Source: Erodium maritimum (Eukaryota; Streptophyta; Magnoliopsida; Geraniales; Geraniaceae). From it: a stretch of DNA of 64,000 bases. The stretch is from assembly GCA_963921825.1 (NCBI GenBank), contig OY997594.1, positions 67,999,675 through 68,063,674 of the forward strand, written 5' to 3'. Each line of letters starts with the position of its first letter. Position 1 is the stretch's first letter. Shown here piece after piece: positions 34,101 to 43,353 of this stretch. A program made the position numbers and the translations under genes. The notes beneath the pieces are model-generated. The model was not told the DNA's origin. It searched no databases and saw only the letters and a program-made list of their open reading frames with translations.

Positions 34101-34228
34101 AACCTATTTGACGGGTCTGCAAGATTGGATTTGAAAGTTAACAACGCTTCTCGTTCTTCTTCATGACAAGCTATGATAACCCGGAAGTTGGAGATGATGA
34201 AAAGAATGAGAAGGTTTAGAAATTTCAT
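31151..34228 (-). CDS. Receptor-like protein with LRR ectodomain (RLP2 of the cluster)
   Basis: Intact single-exon ORF. I use the ATG at 34228 (MKFLNLL...; 1025 aa) because this Met is shared by all four copies; an in-frame ATG at 34243 would add only MHARA. Signal peptide about 1-20, then an N-cap with NCCDWRGIHC, LRRs, the island (YAGVELRM ... TYHSGIDLS), final LRRs, C-cap, acidic juxtamembrane (DTEDADEAKE), a transmembrane helix at about 975-999 with GYVAG, and a 26-residue tail without kinase. Very similar to RLP3 and RLP4 over the whole length, so these three arose by recent tandem duplication; RLP1 is more distant. The expected role is a plasma-membrane receptor paired with SOBIR1/BAK1-type kinases. 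Transcription is in the same direction as the other three copies. Confidence 0.93.
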   Translation of the reverse strand: MKFLNLLILFIISNFRVIIACHEEEREALLTFKSNLADPSNRLFSWKGQNCCDWRGIHCSDSLHVVTVNLRNPNPDSVLINMNGKVVSSPKSSAITGIISSSLFTLTHIHTLDLSFNNFMSSKIPKGFSNLTRLSYLNLSNAVFSDSITTQFANLTSLQTLDISCAFKVSNFPSISYNLTSSLKINIGSLTTYTNSSTLSSPSLEWLRGMDNLRTLVISGVDLSQASSKSIQWAKPMSFLHNLCFLQLSNCRIVGEIPIDYLLNLTRLYSLQMDDNYLTSTIPDKLGNHTNLSILDLSKSNLQGPVPHLPRLIQLHVGSNSNLTIDLKKFFELPWPQLVILDISSTQVTGSIPASFANASSLAYFLAYNCKIQGSIHPSITNLTNLQVLLLDVNNLTGTLPPSLGNLRGLRYLSFIQNSLEGTIPESICGITDLEYLALPSNSLTGHLPDCISQMLSLRYLDISNNMMNGTVSLRSLAQLKPESIGLGFSGMTVKVDQNPLPPNFQPEVLELSSCQIGGGIPDFISRLTRLEYLSLAYNNLSGEIPLWLFNLPSLGHLDLSFNKLQGVLPPSIQLHSFFAPATLNLGHNNLHGPIPLQLQNIESIDLSENNFTGSIPTQIDLGSTIYLSLAGNNLSGRIPPTFCPAMNVLRLLDLSNNTLSGTIPTSLDYCTSLVYLDLRCNLLSGKIPDELGEARSLSYLALCDNDFGGTFPAFVQKLTNLMVLKLGYNRLEGNIPRFIGDLQNLQIFVLEFNSFNGSIPQEINRLEKLQFIGFSNNKLSGPIPGRLDGLKMMKTRPEDGNILGYVVSTIYAGVELRMKSKGSSYQLDVVRTYHSGIDLSYNALTETIPSEIGLLHGLYTLNVSHNALSGEIPDSIGRMSGLESLDLSFNNLSGEIPASLNLLDALSTVSFSYNNFSGNIPSGTRFDTWYGDGSAYVGNEFLCDVPGGITCNISGSTGQETVDTEDADEAKEWLLFFIFVILGYVAGFWGLFMVLHLMKEKQRNGYWNAIDKIALKILRICHLK

Positions 34229-34292
34229 TGCTCTGGCATGCATATGCTATTTGGGAATGAGTTCTTGATGTTTAAGCTCAAGCTATTGCTTG

Positions 34293-34315
34293 CTTTATAC
34301 CTGCTCTTGGTCAAA
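34293..34315 (-). promoter_or_regulatory. Core promoter of RLP2: TATA box and W-box
   Basis: Minus-strand TATAAAG (34293-34299), 65 bp before the ATG. A W-box core TTTGACC (34309-34315) lies 9 bp upstream of the TATA box. W-boxes bind WRKY factors in defence responses. The same arrangement and spacing is seen at RLP3. Confidence 0.55.
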
Positions 34316-35205
34316 GTTTTGTGTTTCTCTTATTCACTGGTTGCTAAACATGAACTTGTCCGAAACTTTAGTGTGAACTTACCTCTTGAAAATGTCATGT
34401 CTTTTAGAATACAATTTTTTAATGTGGATGCTATAAAATATTGAGGCTTAGACTTTTTCTAGGCGAAATGCACATTTTTCTGTGAATGATTTTGAAATTC
34501 TTGCACAGTAATTGTTATATATATATACTCTGACTTTGTGTCCAGTGCATTATAAAATCCCAACTCAACTACTTTGAAGTTAATATGTCGTAAGGGATTT
34601 ATGTGCAGAGTCTTCTATCTCTTTATAAGATTTAAACTATATTTTTGTTCAGCTCTTTAATGGTTATTTATTTATACAGGAAATTTAAGTGACATACATG
34701 TTTGTAATTGTAGCAAGACATGGACTCGAGTCATTGTTTAAAACAAAGCGAGTTCATTGTCACGGCTCACACCTATTTTCCGGATTGGCGCTTTCCGTGG
34801 CACCTCGGGCCAGCTCCCTTAGTATCACGGCTCATTGTAACCGGTACGTGTTGCTACAGCTACTCCCTTCCCAGAGTGGACATAACCCTTTTTTCCGTCG
34901 GCCTACGTTTGTGTTTAGAGTTAATAGAGAATTCAAGATCTCAAAGTCAAGTAAATATAATTGTTAATTCTTGATTTTATCCTTATGCCAGTAGATCCTC
35001 CTTACTAATAATAGGAAATTACATAAACTAATTAGTAATATGCAAAATAAGGAAGCACCAACTCCTAAAATAACTAACCAATTATTAAGTTCTCATATAA
35101 CAATGATACAGAGATAATGGAGCAGAGGACTGAACAGTTCATTCCCCACAATTATATCAGTTTAATAAATTTGACGCTTAAAATAAATTGCCTTTTTTGT
35201 TCACT
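34316..35205. other. RLP2-RLP3 spacer
   Basis: Non-coding. A segment at about 34714-34765 (CAAGACATGGACTCGAGTCA ... AAGCGAGTTCATT) recurs at about 38985-39030 in the RLP3-RLP4 spacer, in line with duplication of the gene together with its flank. Confidence 0.5.
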
Positions 35206-38200
35206 TCACTTACAGATTCTAAGGATTTTTAAAGCTATCTCATCAATTGCCTTCCAATACCTATTCCTCTGTTTGTCCTTCACCAAATATAAAACAATGA
35301 AAAGCCCCCAAAGCCCAGCTGCATACCCAAGAATCACAAATACAAAGAATAACAATGTCTCCTTGGCCCCGTCAGTATCCTCGGTGTCAACAGTTCCCTG
35401 AACAGTTGAACCACTAATTTTGCAGGTTATCCCACCAGGAACATCACATAAAAACTCATTCCCAACATATGCTGAACCATCTCCATACCAGGTGTCGAAT
35501 CGAGTCCCTGATGGAATCTTCCCGCTGAAATTGTTGTATGAAAAGTTCACTGTAGATAGTGCATCCAACAGATTTAGTGTTGCTGGGATGCGCCCGCTCA
35601 GATTGTTGAAGCTCAGGTCCAGAGATTCCAAGCCGCTCATTCTGCCTATGCTGTCTGGAATTTCACCAGAGAGAGCATTGTGGGAGATGTTCAACGTGTA
35701 GAGCCCATGCAAGAGGCCTATCTCTGATGGAATGTTTCCAGTGAAGGAGTTATATGAGAGATCCATTCCACTGTGGTATGTCCGGACAACCTCTAGTGAA
35801 TACAATGATCCCTTGCTCCTCATACGCAGTTCAACACCAGCATAAATGGTGGTGACAACATAACCGATAATATTTCCATCTTCTGGTCTGGTTTTCAACA
35901 TCTTCAAACCTTCTATTCCATTGGGGATGGGACCTGAGAGTTTATTGTTAGATAGGCCTAGGAACTGCAGCTTCTCTAACCTGTATATCTGTGGAGGGAT
36001 TGATCCATTGAAGGAATTGAACTCAAGTACAAGAATGTGGAGGTTTTGGAGGTCACCAATGAATCGCGGGATACTCCCTTCTAATCTGTTATATCCCAGC
36101 TTGAGGACCATCAAATTTGGGAGCTTCTGAACAAAACTTGGAAAAGCCCCATCAAACTGATTGTCACATAGGGCCAGATAACTCAAACTTCTTGCTTTCC
36201 CAAGTTCATCTGGAATTTTCCCACTGAGGTAGTTCCGTCCGAGGCCTAGATAAACCAGAGATGTACAATAGCCTAAGCTGTTTGGAACTGGACCTGACAG
36301 TGTATTGTTTGAAAGATCAAGGAGCCGCAAGACATTCATTGCGGGACAGAAGGTGGGTGGAATCTGACCAGAAAGGTTGTTCCCTGATAATGACAAGTAT
36401 ATGGTGCTTCCCAGATCTATCTGTGTTGGTATGCTTCCTGTGAAACTGTTCCTAGATAAATCAATGGATTCAACGTTCTGAAGGTGGAGCGGAACGGGTC
36501 CATGAAGGTTGTTGTGTGCCAGATTCAACATTGTAGAGGCGAAGAATGAGTGTAGCTGAATGTTAGGTGGGAGAACACCTTGAAGCTTGTTGAAGGAGAG
36601 ATCCAAGTGACCCAGACTCGGCAAGTTGAACAGCCACAAAGGGATTTCCCCTGATAGATTGTTGTAAGCCAAAGACAGGTATTTAAGCCTGGTGAGTCTA
36701 GAAATGAAGTCTGGGATGCCACCCCCTATTTGACATGAACTTAGTCCCAATACTTCTGGCTGGAATCTGGGGGGAAGAGGGTTTTGGTCTATTTTCACTT
36801 TCAGCCCGCTAAATCCTAAACCTATTGAATCTGGTTTCAGTTGGGCTAAAGATCTGAAAGAAACAGTTCCATTCATCATGACGTTGTTGGAAATATCAAG
36901 GTAGCGGAGATTCAGCATCTGGCTGATACAATCAGGAAGGTGTCCGGTGAGACTGTTACCCGGCAAGGCTAGGTACTCCAGACCGGTGATGCCACAAATC
37001 GACTCAGGTATGGTTCCTTGTAAGGAGTTTTGTATCAAAGACAGATGTCGGAGACCCATTAGACTCCCCAAAGAGGGTGGAATAGTACCACTTAAGTTGT
37101 TTAGATCAAGCCTTAGAACTTGGAGGTTTGTAAGGTTAGTAATGGAAGAATGTATGGAGCCTTGAATCTTGCAATTAGATGCCATGAAATAAACCAATGA
37201 GCTAGCGTTGGCAAATGATGATGGAATTGATCCAGTAACTTGGGTGGACGAAATATCCAAAACAACCAGTTGAGGCCAGGGCAACTCAAAAAAATTAATG
37301 AGATCAATTGTAAGGTTACTATTACTCCCCACATGAAGTTTTCTCAGTCGAGGAAAGTGAGGAACTGGTCCTTGTAGGTTTGAATTTGATAGACCAAGGA
37401 TGGAGAGGTTAGTGAGGTTTCCGAGCTTGTCTGGAATTTTGGAGCTAAGGTAGTTATAATCCATTTGCAGGGAATAGAGATGAGTGAGGTTGAGAAGGTA
37501 GTCTACGGGGATTTCTCCCAAGATTCTGCAATTGGACAGTCGGAGAAAGCGGAGGTTATGGAGGAAGGATATAGGTTTCGCCCACTGGGTTGACTTAGAG
37601 GACGCATCAGACAGATCAACACCACTAATGACTAGTGTCCTTAGATTATCCATACCCTGCAACCATTCTAGACTTGGAGAAGAGAGTGTGCTACTATGGG
37701 TATACGTAATCAAGGGACCAGCATTCACTTTCAGTGAAGAAGTCAAATTGTAGGAAATGGATGGAAAATTCGATACCCGAAAAGAACACGAAATATCCAA
37801 TGTTTCTAGGGAAGTAAGGTTAGCAAATTGGGTTGTAATGGAATCACTAAACACCACATTAGATAAGTTAAGGTATGTTAGCCTTGTGAGATTTGAAAAC
37901 CCTGTTGGTATCTTTGAAAACCTAAAATTGTTGAAGCTGAGGTCGAGGGTGTGAATATGAGTAAGGGTGAATAGAGAAGAAGAGATGATACCAGTAACGG
38001 CAGATGATTTCGAAGAGGAAACAACCTTCCCATTCATGTTGATCAGGATGCTATCTGGATCAGGATTCCGAAGGTTTACTGTCACAACATGGAGCAAATC
38101 TGAGCAATGAATCCCTTGCCAGTCGCAGCAGTTCTGTCCCCTCCACGAAGACAACTTATTTGACGGGTCTGCAAGATTGGATTTGAAAGTTAACAACGCT

Positions 38201-38280
38201 TCTCGTTCCTCTTCATGACAAGCTATGATTACCCGGAAGGTGGAGATGATGAAAAGAATGAGAAGATTTAGAAATTTCAT
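35206..38280 (-). CDS. Receptor-like protein with LRR ectodomain (RLP3 of the cluster)
   Basis: Intact single-exon ORF, 1024 aa from the shared ATG at 38280; an in-frame ATG at 38295 would add MHTRA. Layout as in its neighbours: signal peptide about 1-20, N-cap with NCCDWQGIHC, extracellular LRRs, island with YAGVELRM and TYHSGMDLS, C-cap, acidic stretch (DTEDTDGAKE), transmembrane helix at about 976-1000 with GYAAG, 24-residue tail without kinase. It is closest to RLP4 in the island, juxtamembrane and tail (both end in ALKILRIC plus one residue). A one-residue insertion occurs in the LRR segment NNVMMNGTV. The expected role is a surface receptor; no ligand can be inferred. Confidence 0.93.
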   Translation of the reverse strand: MKFLNLLILFIISTFRVIIACHEEEREALLTFKSNLADPSNKLSSWRGQNCCDWQGIHCSDLLHVVTVNLRNPDPDSILINMNGKVVSSSKSSAVTGIISSSLFTLTHIHTLDLSFNNFRFSKIPTGFSNLTRLTYLNLSNVVFSDSITTQFANLTSLETLDISCSFRVSNFPSISYNLTSSLKVNAGPLITYTHSSTLSSPSLEWLQGMDNLRTLVISGVDLSDASSKSTQWAKPISFLHNLRFLRLSNCRILGEIPVDYLLNLTHLYSLQMDYNYLSSKIPDKLGNLTNLSILGLSNSNLQGPVPHFPRLRKLHVGSNSNLTIDLINFFELPWPQLVVLDISSTQVTGSIPSSFANASSLVYFMASNCKIQGSIHSSITNLTNLQVLRLDLNNLSGTIPPSLGSLMGLRHLSLIQNSLQGTIPESICGITGLEYLALPGNSLTGHLPDCISQMLNLRYLDISNNVMMNGTVSFRSLAQLKPDSIGLGFSGLKVKIDQNPLPPRFQPEVLGLSSCQIGGGIPDFISRLTRLKYLSLAYNNLSGEIPLWLFNLPSLGHLDLSFNKLQGVLPPNIQLHSFFASTMLNLAHNNLHGPVPLHLQNVESIDLSRNSFTGSIPTQIDLGSTIYLSLSGNNLSGQIPPTFCPAMNVLRLLDLSNNTLSGPVPNSLGYCTSLVYLGLGRNYLSGKIPDELGKARSLSYLALCDNQFDGAFPSFVQKLPNLMVLKLGYNRLEGSIPRFIGDLQNLHILVLEFNSFNGSIPPQIYRLEKLQFLGLSNNKLSGPIPNGIEGLKMLKTRPEDGNIIGYVVTTIYAGVELRMRSKGSLYSLEVVRTYHSGMDLSYNSFTGNIPSEIGLLHGLYTLNISHNALSGEIPDSIGRMSGLESLDLSFNNLSGRIPATLNLLDALSTVNFSYNNFSGKIPSGTRFDTWYGDGSAYVGNEFLCDVPGGITCKISGSTVQGTVDTEDTDGAKETLLFFVFVILGYAAGLWGLFIVLYLVKDKQRNRYWKAIDEIALKILRICK

Positions 38281-38344
38281 TGCTCTTGTATGCATACGTT
38301 CTTTTGGGATGAGTTTTTGATGTTTAAGCTCAAACTATTGCTTG

Positions 38345-38367
38345 CTTTATACCTGCTCTTGGTCAAA
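38345..38367 (-). promoter_or_regulatory. Core promoter of RLP3: TATA box and W-box
   Basis: Minus-strand TATAAAG (38345-38351) again 65 bp before the ATG, with TTTGACC (38361-38367) 9 bp further upstream. The order and spacing are identical to RLP2. Confidence 0.55.
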
Positions 38368-38725
38368 GTTTATGTTTCTCTAATTCACTGGTTGGTGAAT
38401 ACGAACTTGTGTTGAACTCTAGTATGGACTTACCTCTGAAAATGTCAAGTAATGTCATTTACTATATATATTTTTTTGATGTAGATGTAATAGAAAATTG
38501 AGGCTGAGAATACATTTTTCTTTGAATGGTTTGTAAATTCTTGAACTTTAATTGCTAAATATATACTCTAACCTTCTGTAGTGCATTATAAAATCCCAAC
38601 TCAACTACTTTGATGTTGATTTGTTTCAAGGGATTTATGTGCTTAGCCTTCTTTCTCTTTATAAGATTCCGATTATTTTTGTTCAGCTCTTCAATGGTTA
38701 TTTATTTATACAGGTAATTCAAGAA

Positions 38726-38962
38726 GGATTAATTTCTAAAAGCTACATTATGTGTTGTCCACTTGCGAAAAACTATGTTATGTATTGTCAACACTTTTAA
38801 ACTACACTATCTTTTGACCACAGTCATTTACTTACAAAATTTGGAATATTCAGTTAAAATTAGGGACGTGGACAATACATAATGTAGTTTAAAGCATGGA
38901 CAATACATGATGTAGTTTTTCGCAAGTGGACAATACATAATGTAGTTTTTAGTGATTAACCC
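38726..38962. mobile_element. Mutator-type MITE, copy B (237 bp)
   Basis: Same family as 28993-29309 (ends GGATTAATTTCTAAAA and, reversed, GGGTTAATCACTAAAA; shared CTATCTTTTGACCAC interior), but missing part of the right half. The 9-bp flanks ATTCAAGAA (38717-38725) and ATTTAAGAA (38963-38971) agree at 8 of 9 positions. Confidence 0.8.
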
Positions 38963-39419
38963 ATTTAAGAAACATACAGGTGTAACAAGACATGAACTCG
39001 AGTTATTGCTTAAAACGAAGCGAGTTCATTCCCGTTTGATCCAAATATTGGTGCTTCTCAAACTATTTAGGTTGATATTGCAATTTCGTATTAGAATGTG
39101 TTCCAATTCACCAGTGAAACTGCACTTAACTTCTAGTCTTTTGAAGTTTTCTACTGACAACAACTTTTCATATCTTGCAGGGTGGGGGTGGGGACTGGTG
39201 ATGCAGTATACAATAGTCGTTCTACTATTGTTGTTTCTGGTTCTTTCAAGGTTAGTATGCACTTTAAGTTTTTTTTATATAATTCAACAAAAATGAAACA
39301 CTAGAGTTTCTTATACTAGTTATCAAGTTGTTAACATGATAAATAAATTTGCTGTAGAGCACTGAACATATCAGTACAATAAAATTGAGGCTTAACATAA
39401 ACTGCCTTTTTTGTTCACT
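38963..39419. other. RLP4 3' flank
   Basis: Non-coding. It includes the repeated CTCGAGTTATTG ... AAGCGAGTTCATT segment and the 3'-flank module TTGCAGGGTGG near 39175-39190. Confidence 0.45.
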
Positions 39420-42400
39420 TCAGTTACAGATTCTAAGGATTTTTAAAGCTATCTCATCAATTGCCTTCCAATACCTATTCCTCTGTTTGTCCTTCACTAA
39501 ATATAAAACAATGAAAAGCCCCCAAAGCCCTACTGCATACCCAATAATCACAGATACAAAGAATAACAATGTCTCCGTGGCCTCATCAGCATCCTCGGTG
39601 TCAACAGTTCCCTGAACAGTTGAACCACTAATTTTGCAGGTTATCCCACCAGGAACATCACATAAAAACTCGTTACCAACATATGGTGAACCATCTCCAT
39701 ACCAGGTGTCGAATCGCGTCCCCGATGGAATCTTCCCGCTGAAATTGTTGTACGAGAAGTCCACAGTAGAGAGAGCATCCAACAAATTTAGTGTTGCTGG
39801 GATGCTTCCAGTCAGATTGTTGAAGCTCAGGTCCAGAGACTCCAAGCCGCTCATTCTGCCAATGCTGTCTGGAATTTTACCAGAGAGAGCATTGTGGGAG
39901 ATGTTCAACATGTAGAGCCCATGCAAGAGGCCTATCTCCGATGGAATGTCCCCGGTGAAGTTGTTACATGAGAGATCAATTCCACTGTGGTATGTCCGGA
40001 CAACCTCTAGTGAATGCAATGATCTCTTGCTCCTCATACGCAGTTCAACACCAGCATATATCGTGGAGACAACATAACCGAGAATATTTCCATCTTCCGG
40101 TCTGGTAATCAACGTCTTCAAACCTTCTATTCCATTGAGGATGGGACCTGAGAGTTTATTGTTTGATAAGCCTAGGAACTGCAGCTTCTCTAACCTGTAT
40201 ATCTCTTGAGGTATTGGTCCATTGAAGGAATTGAACTCAAGTACAAGAATCTGGAGGTTTCGGAGGTCACCAACGAATCGCGGGATGTTCCCTTCTAATC
40301 TGTTATATCCCATCTTGAGGACCAACAAATTTGGGAGCTTCTGAACAAAACTAGGAAAAGTCCCATCAAACTGATTGTCGCAGAGGGCCAGATAACTCAA
40401 ACTTCTTGCTTTCCCAAGTTCATCAGGAATTTTTCCACTGAGGTAGTTCCATCCGATGCCAAGATAAACCAGAGATGTACAATTGCCTAAGCTGGTTGGG
40501 ACTGGACCTGACAGTATGTTGTCCGAAAGATCTAGGAGTCGCAACACATTCACAGCGGGACAGAAGGAAGGTGGAATCTGACCAGAAAGGTTGTTCCCTG
40601 ATAATGATAAGTATATGATGCTTCCCAGATCGATCTGTGTTGGTATGCTTCCCGTTAAACTGTTCTCAGACAAATCAATGGATTCAATGTTCTGAAGCTG
40701 GAGTGGAATGGGTCCATGAAGGTTGTTATGTCTCAAATTCAACGTTGTGGAGGCGAAGAATGAGTGTAGCTGAATGCTAGGTGGGAGCACACCTTGAAGC
40801 TTGTTGGAGGAGAGATCCAAGTGACCCAGACTCGGTAAGTTGAACAGCCAGAAAGGGATTTCCCCCGACAGGTTGTTGTGAGCCAACGACAGGTATTCAA
40901 TTCTGGTGAGTCTAGAAATGAAGTCTGGAATGCCACCCCCTATTTCACATGAACTCAGCTCCAATATCTGTGGCTGGAAGTTAAGGGGAAGAGGGTTTTG
41001 GTCTACTTTCACTTTCAGCCCGCTAAATCCTAAACCTATTGAATCTGGTTTCAGTCGGGATAAAGATCTGAAAGAAACAGTTCCATTCATCTTGTTGTTG
41101 TTTGAAATATCAAGGTAGCGGAGATTCAGCATCTGGCTGACACAATCAGGAAGCTGTCCGGTGAGACTGTTGCTCGGCAAAACTAGATACTCCAGACTGG
41201 TGATGCCACAAATCGACTCAGGTATGGTGCCTTGTAAAGAATTTTGTATCAAAGACAGATATTGGAGACCTTTTAGATTCCCCAAAGAGGGTGGAAGAGT
41301 ACCACTTAAGTTGTTCAGATCAAGCATAAGAACTTGGAGGCTTGTAAGGTCAGCAATGGAAGAATGTATGGACCCTTGAATCTGACAATTATATGCCATG
41401 AAAACAACCAGTGAACTGGCGTTGGCGAATGAAGATGGAATCGATCCAGTGACTCGGGTGGACGAAATATCCAAACTTAGTAGTTCAGGCCAAGGCAACT
41501 CAAAAAAGTTATTGAGATCAATTGTAAGGTTACTATTGCTGCCTACATGAAGTTGTTTGAGTCGAGGAAGGTGAGGAACTTGACCTTGTAGGCCCGACTT
41601 TGTGAGATCAAGGATGGAGAGGTTAGTGAGGTATCTGAGCTTGTCTGGAATTGTGGAGGTAAGAGAGTTGAAATCCATTTGCAGGGAATAGAGATGAGTG
41701 AGGTTGAGAAGGTAGTCTACGGGGATTTCTCCTATGATTCTGCAATTGGAAAGTTGGAGAAAGGCGAGGTTATGGAGGAATGAAATAGGCTTAGCCCACT
41801 GGATTGACTTAGATGATGCATCAGACAGATCAACACCGCTGAGGACTAGTGTCCTTAGATTAACCATACCCTGCAACCATTCTAGACTCGGAGAAGAGAG
41901 AGTGCTACTATTGGTATAAGTAATCAAGGAGCCAGCATTCACTTTCAGTGAAGAAGTCAATTTGTAGGAAATGGAAGGAAAATTCGATACTCGAAAAGAA
42001 CACGAAATATCCAGTGTTTCTAGGGAAGTAAGGTGGGCAAATTGGGTTGTAATGGAATCACTAAAGAACGCATTAGATAAGTTAAGGTACGTTAGCCTTG
42101 TGAGATTTGAAAACCCTTTTGGTATCTTTGAAAACAAGAAATTGTTGAAGCTGAGATCGAGGGTATGGATATGAGTGAGGGTGAAGAGAGAAGGAGAGAT
42201 AATACCGTTAATGGCGGATGATTTTGAAGAAGAAACAACCTTTCCGTTCATGCTAATCAGGACGCTATCTGGATTAGGATTTCGAAGGTTGACAGTCACA
42301 ACATGGAGGGAGTCCGAGCAATGAATCCCTTGCCAGTTGCAGCAGTTTTGGCCCTTCCAAGAAGACAACCTATTTGACGGGTCTGTAAGATTTGATTTAA

Positions 42401-42491
42401 AAGCTAGCAATGCTTCTCTTTCGTCTTCATGGCAAGCGGCGATAACCTGAAAGCTGGAGAGGATGAAAAGAATAAGGAATAGAGATCTCAT
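39420..42491 (-). CDS. Receptor-like protein with LRR ectodomain (RLP4 of the cluster)
   Basis: Intact single-exon ORF, 1023 aa from the ATG at 42491 (MRSLFLI...). The open frame extends upstream to 42542, but only from a TTG, so 42491 is the true start. It has a signal peptide, N-cap with NCCNWQGIHC, extracellular LRRs, island (YAGVELRM, RTYHSGIDLS), C-cap, acidic stretch (DTEDADEATE), transmembrane helix at about 975-999 with GYAVG, and a 24-residue tail without kinase. It is closest to RLP3. It is the most upstream gene of the array in the direction of transcription, and its promoter differs from those of RLP2 and RLP3. An out-of-frame upstream ATG overlaps its start. Confidence 0.93.
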   Translation of the reverse strand: MRSLFLILFILSSFQVIAACHEDEREALLAFKSNLTDPSNRLSSWKGQNCCNWQGIHCSDSLHVVTVNLRNPNPDSVLISMNGKVVSSSKSSAINGIISPSLFTLTHIHTLDLSFNNFLFSKIPKGFSNLTRLTYLNLSNAFFSDSITTQFAHLTSLETLDISCSFRVSNFPSISYKLTSSLKVNAGSLITYTNSSTLSSPSLEWLQGMVNLRTLVLSGVDLSDASSKSIQWAKPISFLHNLAFLQLSNCRIIGEIPVDYLLNLTHLYSLQMDFNSLTSTIPDKLRYLTNLSILDLTKSGLQGQVPHLPRLKQLHVGSNSNLTIDLNNFFELPWPELLSLDISSTRVTGSIPSSFANASSLVVFMAYNCQIQGSIHSSIADLTSLQVLMLDLNNLSGTLPPSLGNLKGLQYLSLIQNSLQGTIPESICGITSLEYLVLPSNSLTGQLPDCVSQMLNLRYLDISNNNKMNGTVSFRSLSRLKPDSIGLGFSGLKVKVDQNPLPLNFQPQILELSSCEIGGGIPDFISRLTRIEYLSLAHNNLSGEIPFWLFNLPSLGHLDLSSNKLQGVLPPSIQLHSFFASTTLNLRHNNLHGPIPLQLQNIESIDLSENSLTGSIPTQIDLGSIIYLSLSGNNLSGQIPPSFCPAVNVLRLLDLSDNILSGPVPTSLGNCTSLVYLGIGWNYLSGKIPDELGKARSLSYLALCDNQFDGTFPSFVQKLPNLLVLKMGYNRLEGNIPRFVGDLRNLQILVLEFNSFNGPIPQEIYRLEKLQFLGLSNNKLSGPILNGIEGLKTLITRPEDGNILGYVVSTIYAGVELRMRSKRSLHSLEVVRTYHSGIDLSCNNFTGDIPSEIGLLHGLYMLNISHNALSGKIPDSIGRMSGLESLDLSFNNLTGSIPATLNLLDALSTVDFSYNNFSGKIPSGTRFDTWYGDGSPYVGNEFLCDVPGGITCKISGSTVQGTVDTEDADEATETLLFFVSVIIGYAVGLWGLFIVLYLVKDKQRNRYWKAIDEIALKILRICN

Positions 42492-42508
42492 CGCTCTTTG
42501 GTATGCAT
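42488..42508 (-). promoter_or_regulatory. Six-codon uORF overlapping the RLP4 start
   Basis: The ATG at 42508 opens a six-codon frame that ends in TGA overlapping the RLP4 start (ATGA). The homologous upstream ATG in RLP2 and RLP3 is in frame with the gene. In RLP4 the spacing differs, so it forms a uORF instead. It may reduce RLP4 translation or allow reinitiation. Confidence 0.5.
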
Positions 42509-42548
42509 ATGGGGATGAGTTCTTTATGTTAAATCTCTGCAAGCTGAA

Positions 42549-42627
42549 GGTATATTGTTTTGGTTATAGCTCCTTTTGTTGACTTTGCATCTTAGTTGAA
42601 TATTTTACTGGCTACATTTTGGTCAAA
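42549..42627 (-). promoter_or_regulatory. Candidate RLP4 promoter
   Basis: A weak TATA-like ACAATATACC (42549-42558, minus) lies about 60 bp before the ATG. W-box cores occur at 42579-42584 (GTTGAC, plus strand) and 42621-42627 (TTTGACC, minus). This region is not colinear with the RLP2/RLP3 promoter. Confidence 0.35.
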
Positions 42628-43343
42628 AGGCTTGGGTTTCTCTTTCAAAACCATGTTGATTGTATATTAACTGGTTTGGTAAGCTATTTTGCGTGTATTA
42701 GCTTGCTAAAGTCAATAAAAATCTCTCATAGGCAACTATTCAATATTGGGGTGGTGGGTTTTGTAGAATATTGAAACAAATACTTATGACTATATTGGTA
42801 TTGTAATGGTGTCCCTTTCTTGTATCGTTCTTATTGTTTTAAGTTGGTATTCATTTTTCTATCTTAGTGAAAATTTTATATTTTATTCAGCTACTCGGCG
42901 CGAAGACTTGAACTCTAGTCATTTTTTATAAGGCGTGTTTAGGTATTCCCTATCTACCAAATTGTGTCGGCTTTGAGTACATAAACTTTCTCATGCTATA
43001 CAAATGGTGTTGTAGATTTTAATATTTGTATGTTGCACTATTTTATGTTTGTAAATTTTATCAGGCTATGTTTTGAGTTTCACTTTAAAGGATGTTCTTA
43101 ACCGGTGATGTTTTGAGTTTCATGAAAGACTGAACTCGATGACTTTTGATTTGCAAAAACACAACGTAGAGGTGCAACATATTAGAAGCACATTGTTATC
43201 TTTATCGACAATAAAAAAAAATCACCGACTTCGTTAATTTTCAGTAATGGCATTAGAACCTTCCGTGCAAATATGTTAAGTCACGTACGTGATCCACGGT
43301 AATGGAATCGTTAAAAAATTAAGGTACTCCGTTATTTTGGTAT
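42628..43343. other. Spacer upstream of RLP4
   Basis: AT-rich and non-coding. A fragment at about 42905-42925 (GACTTGAACTCTAGTCATT) weakly recalls the spacer repeat of the cluster. No gene seen. Confidence 0.4.
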
Positions 43344-43353
43344 ACTTATGAGA

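Noticed and set aside
25755..41919. Many plus-strand ORFs of 60-98 aa opposite the RLP genes
   Set aside because: They recur at homologous positions because the LRR codons on the other strand leave an open antisense frame. No independent coding signal.
42492..42542. N-terminal extension of RLP4 to 1040 aa
   Set aside because: It begins with TTG rather than ATG and would precede a good signal peptide that starts at the Met shared with the other copies.
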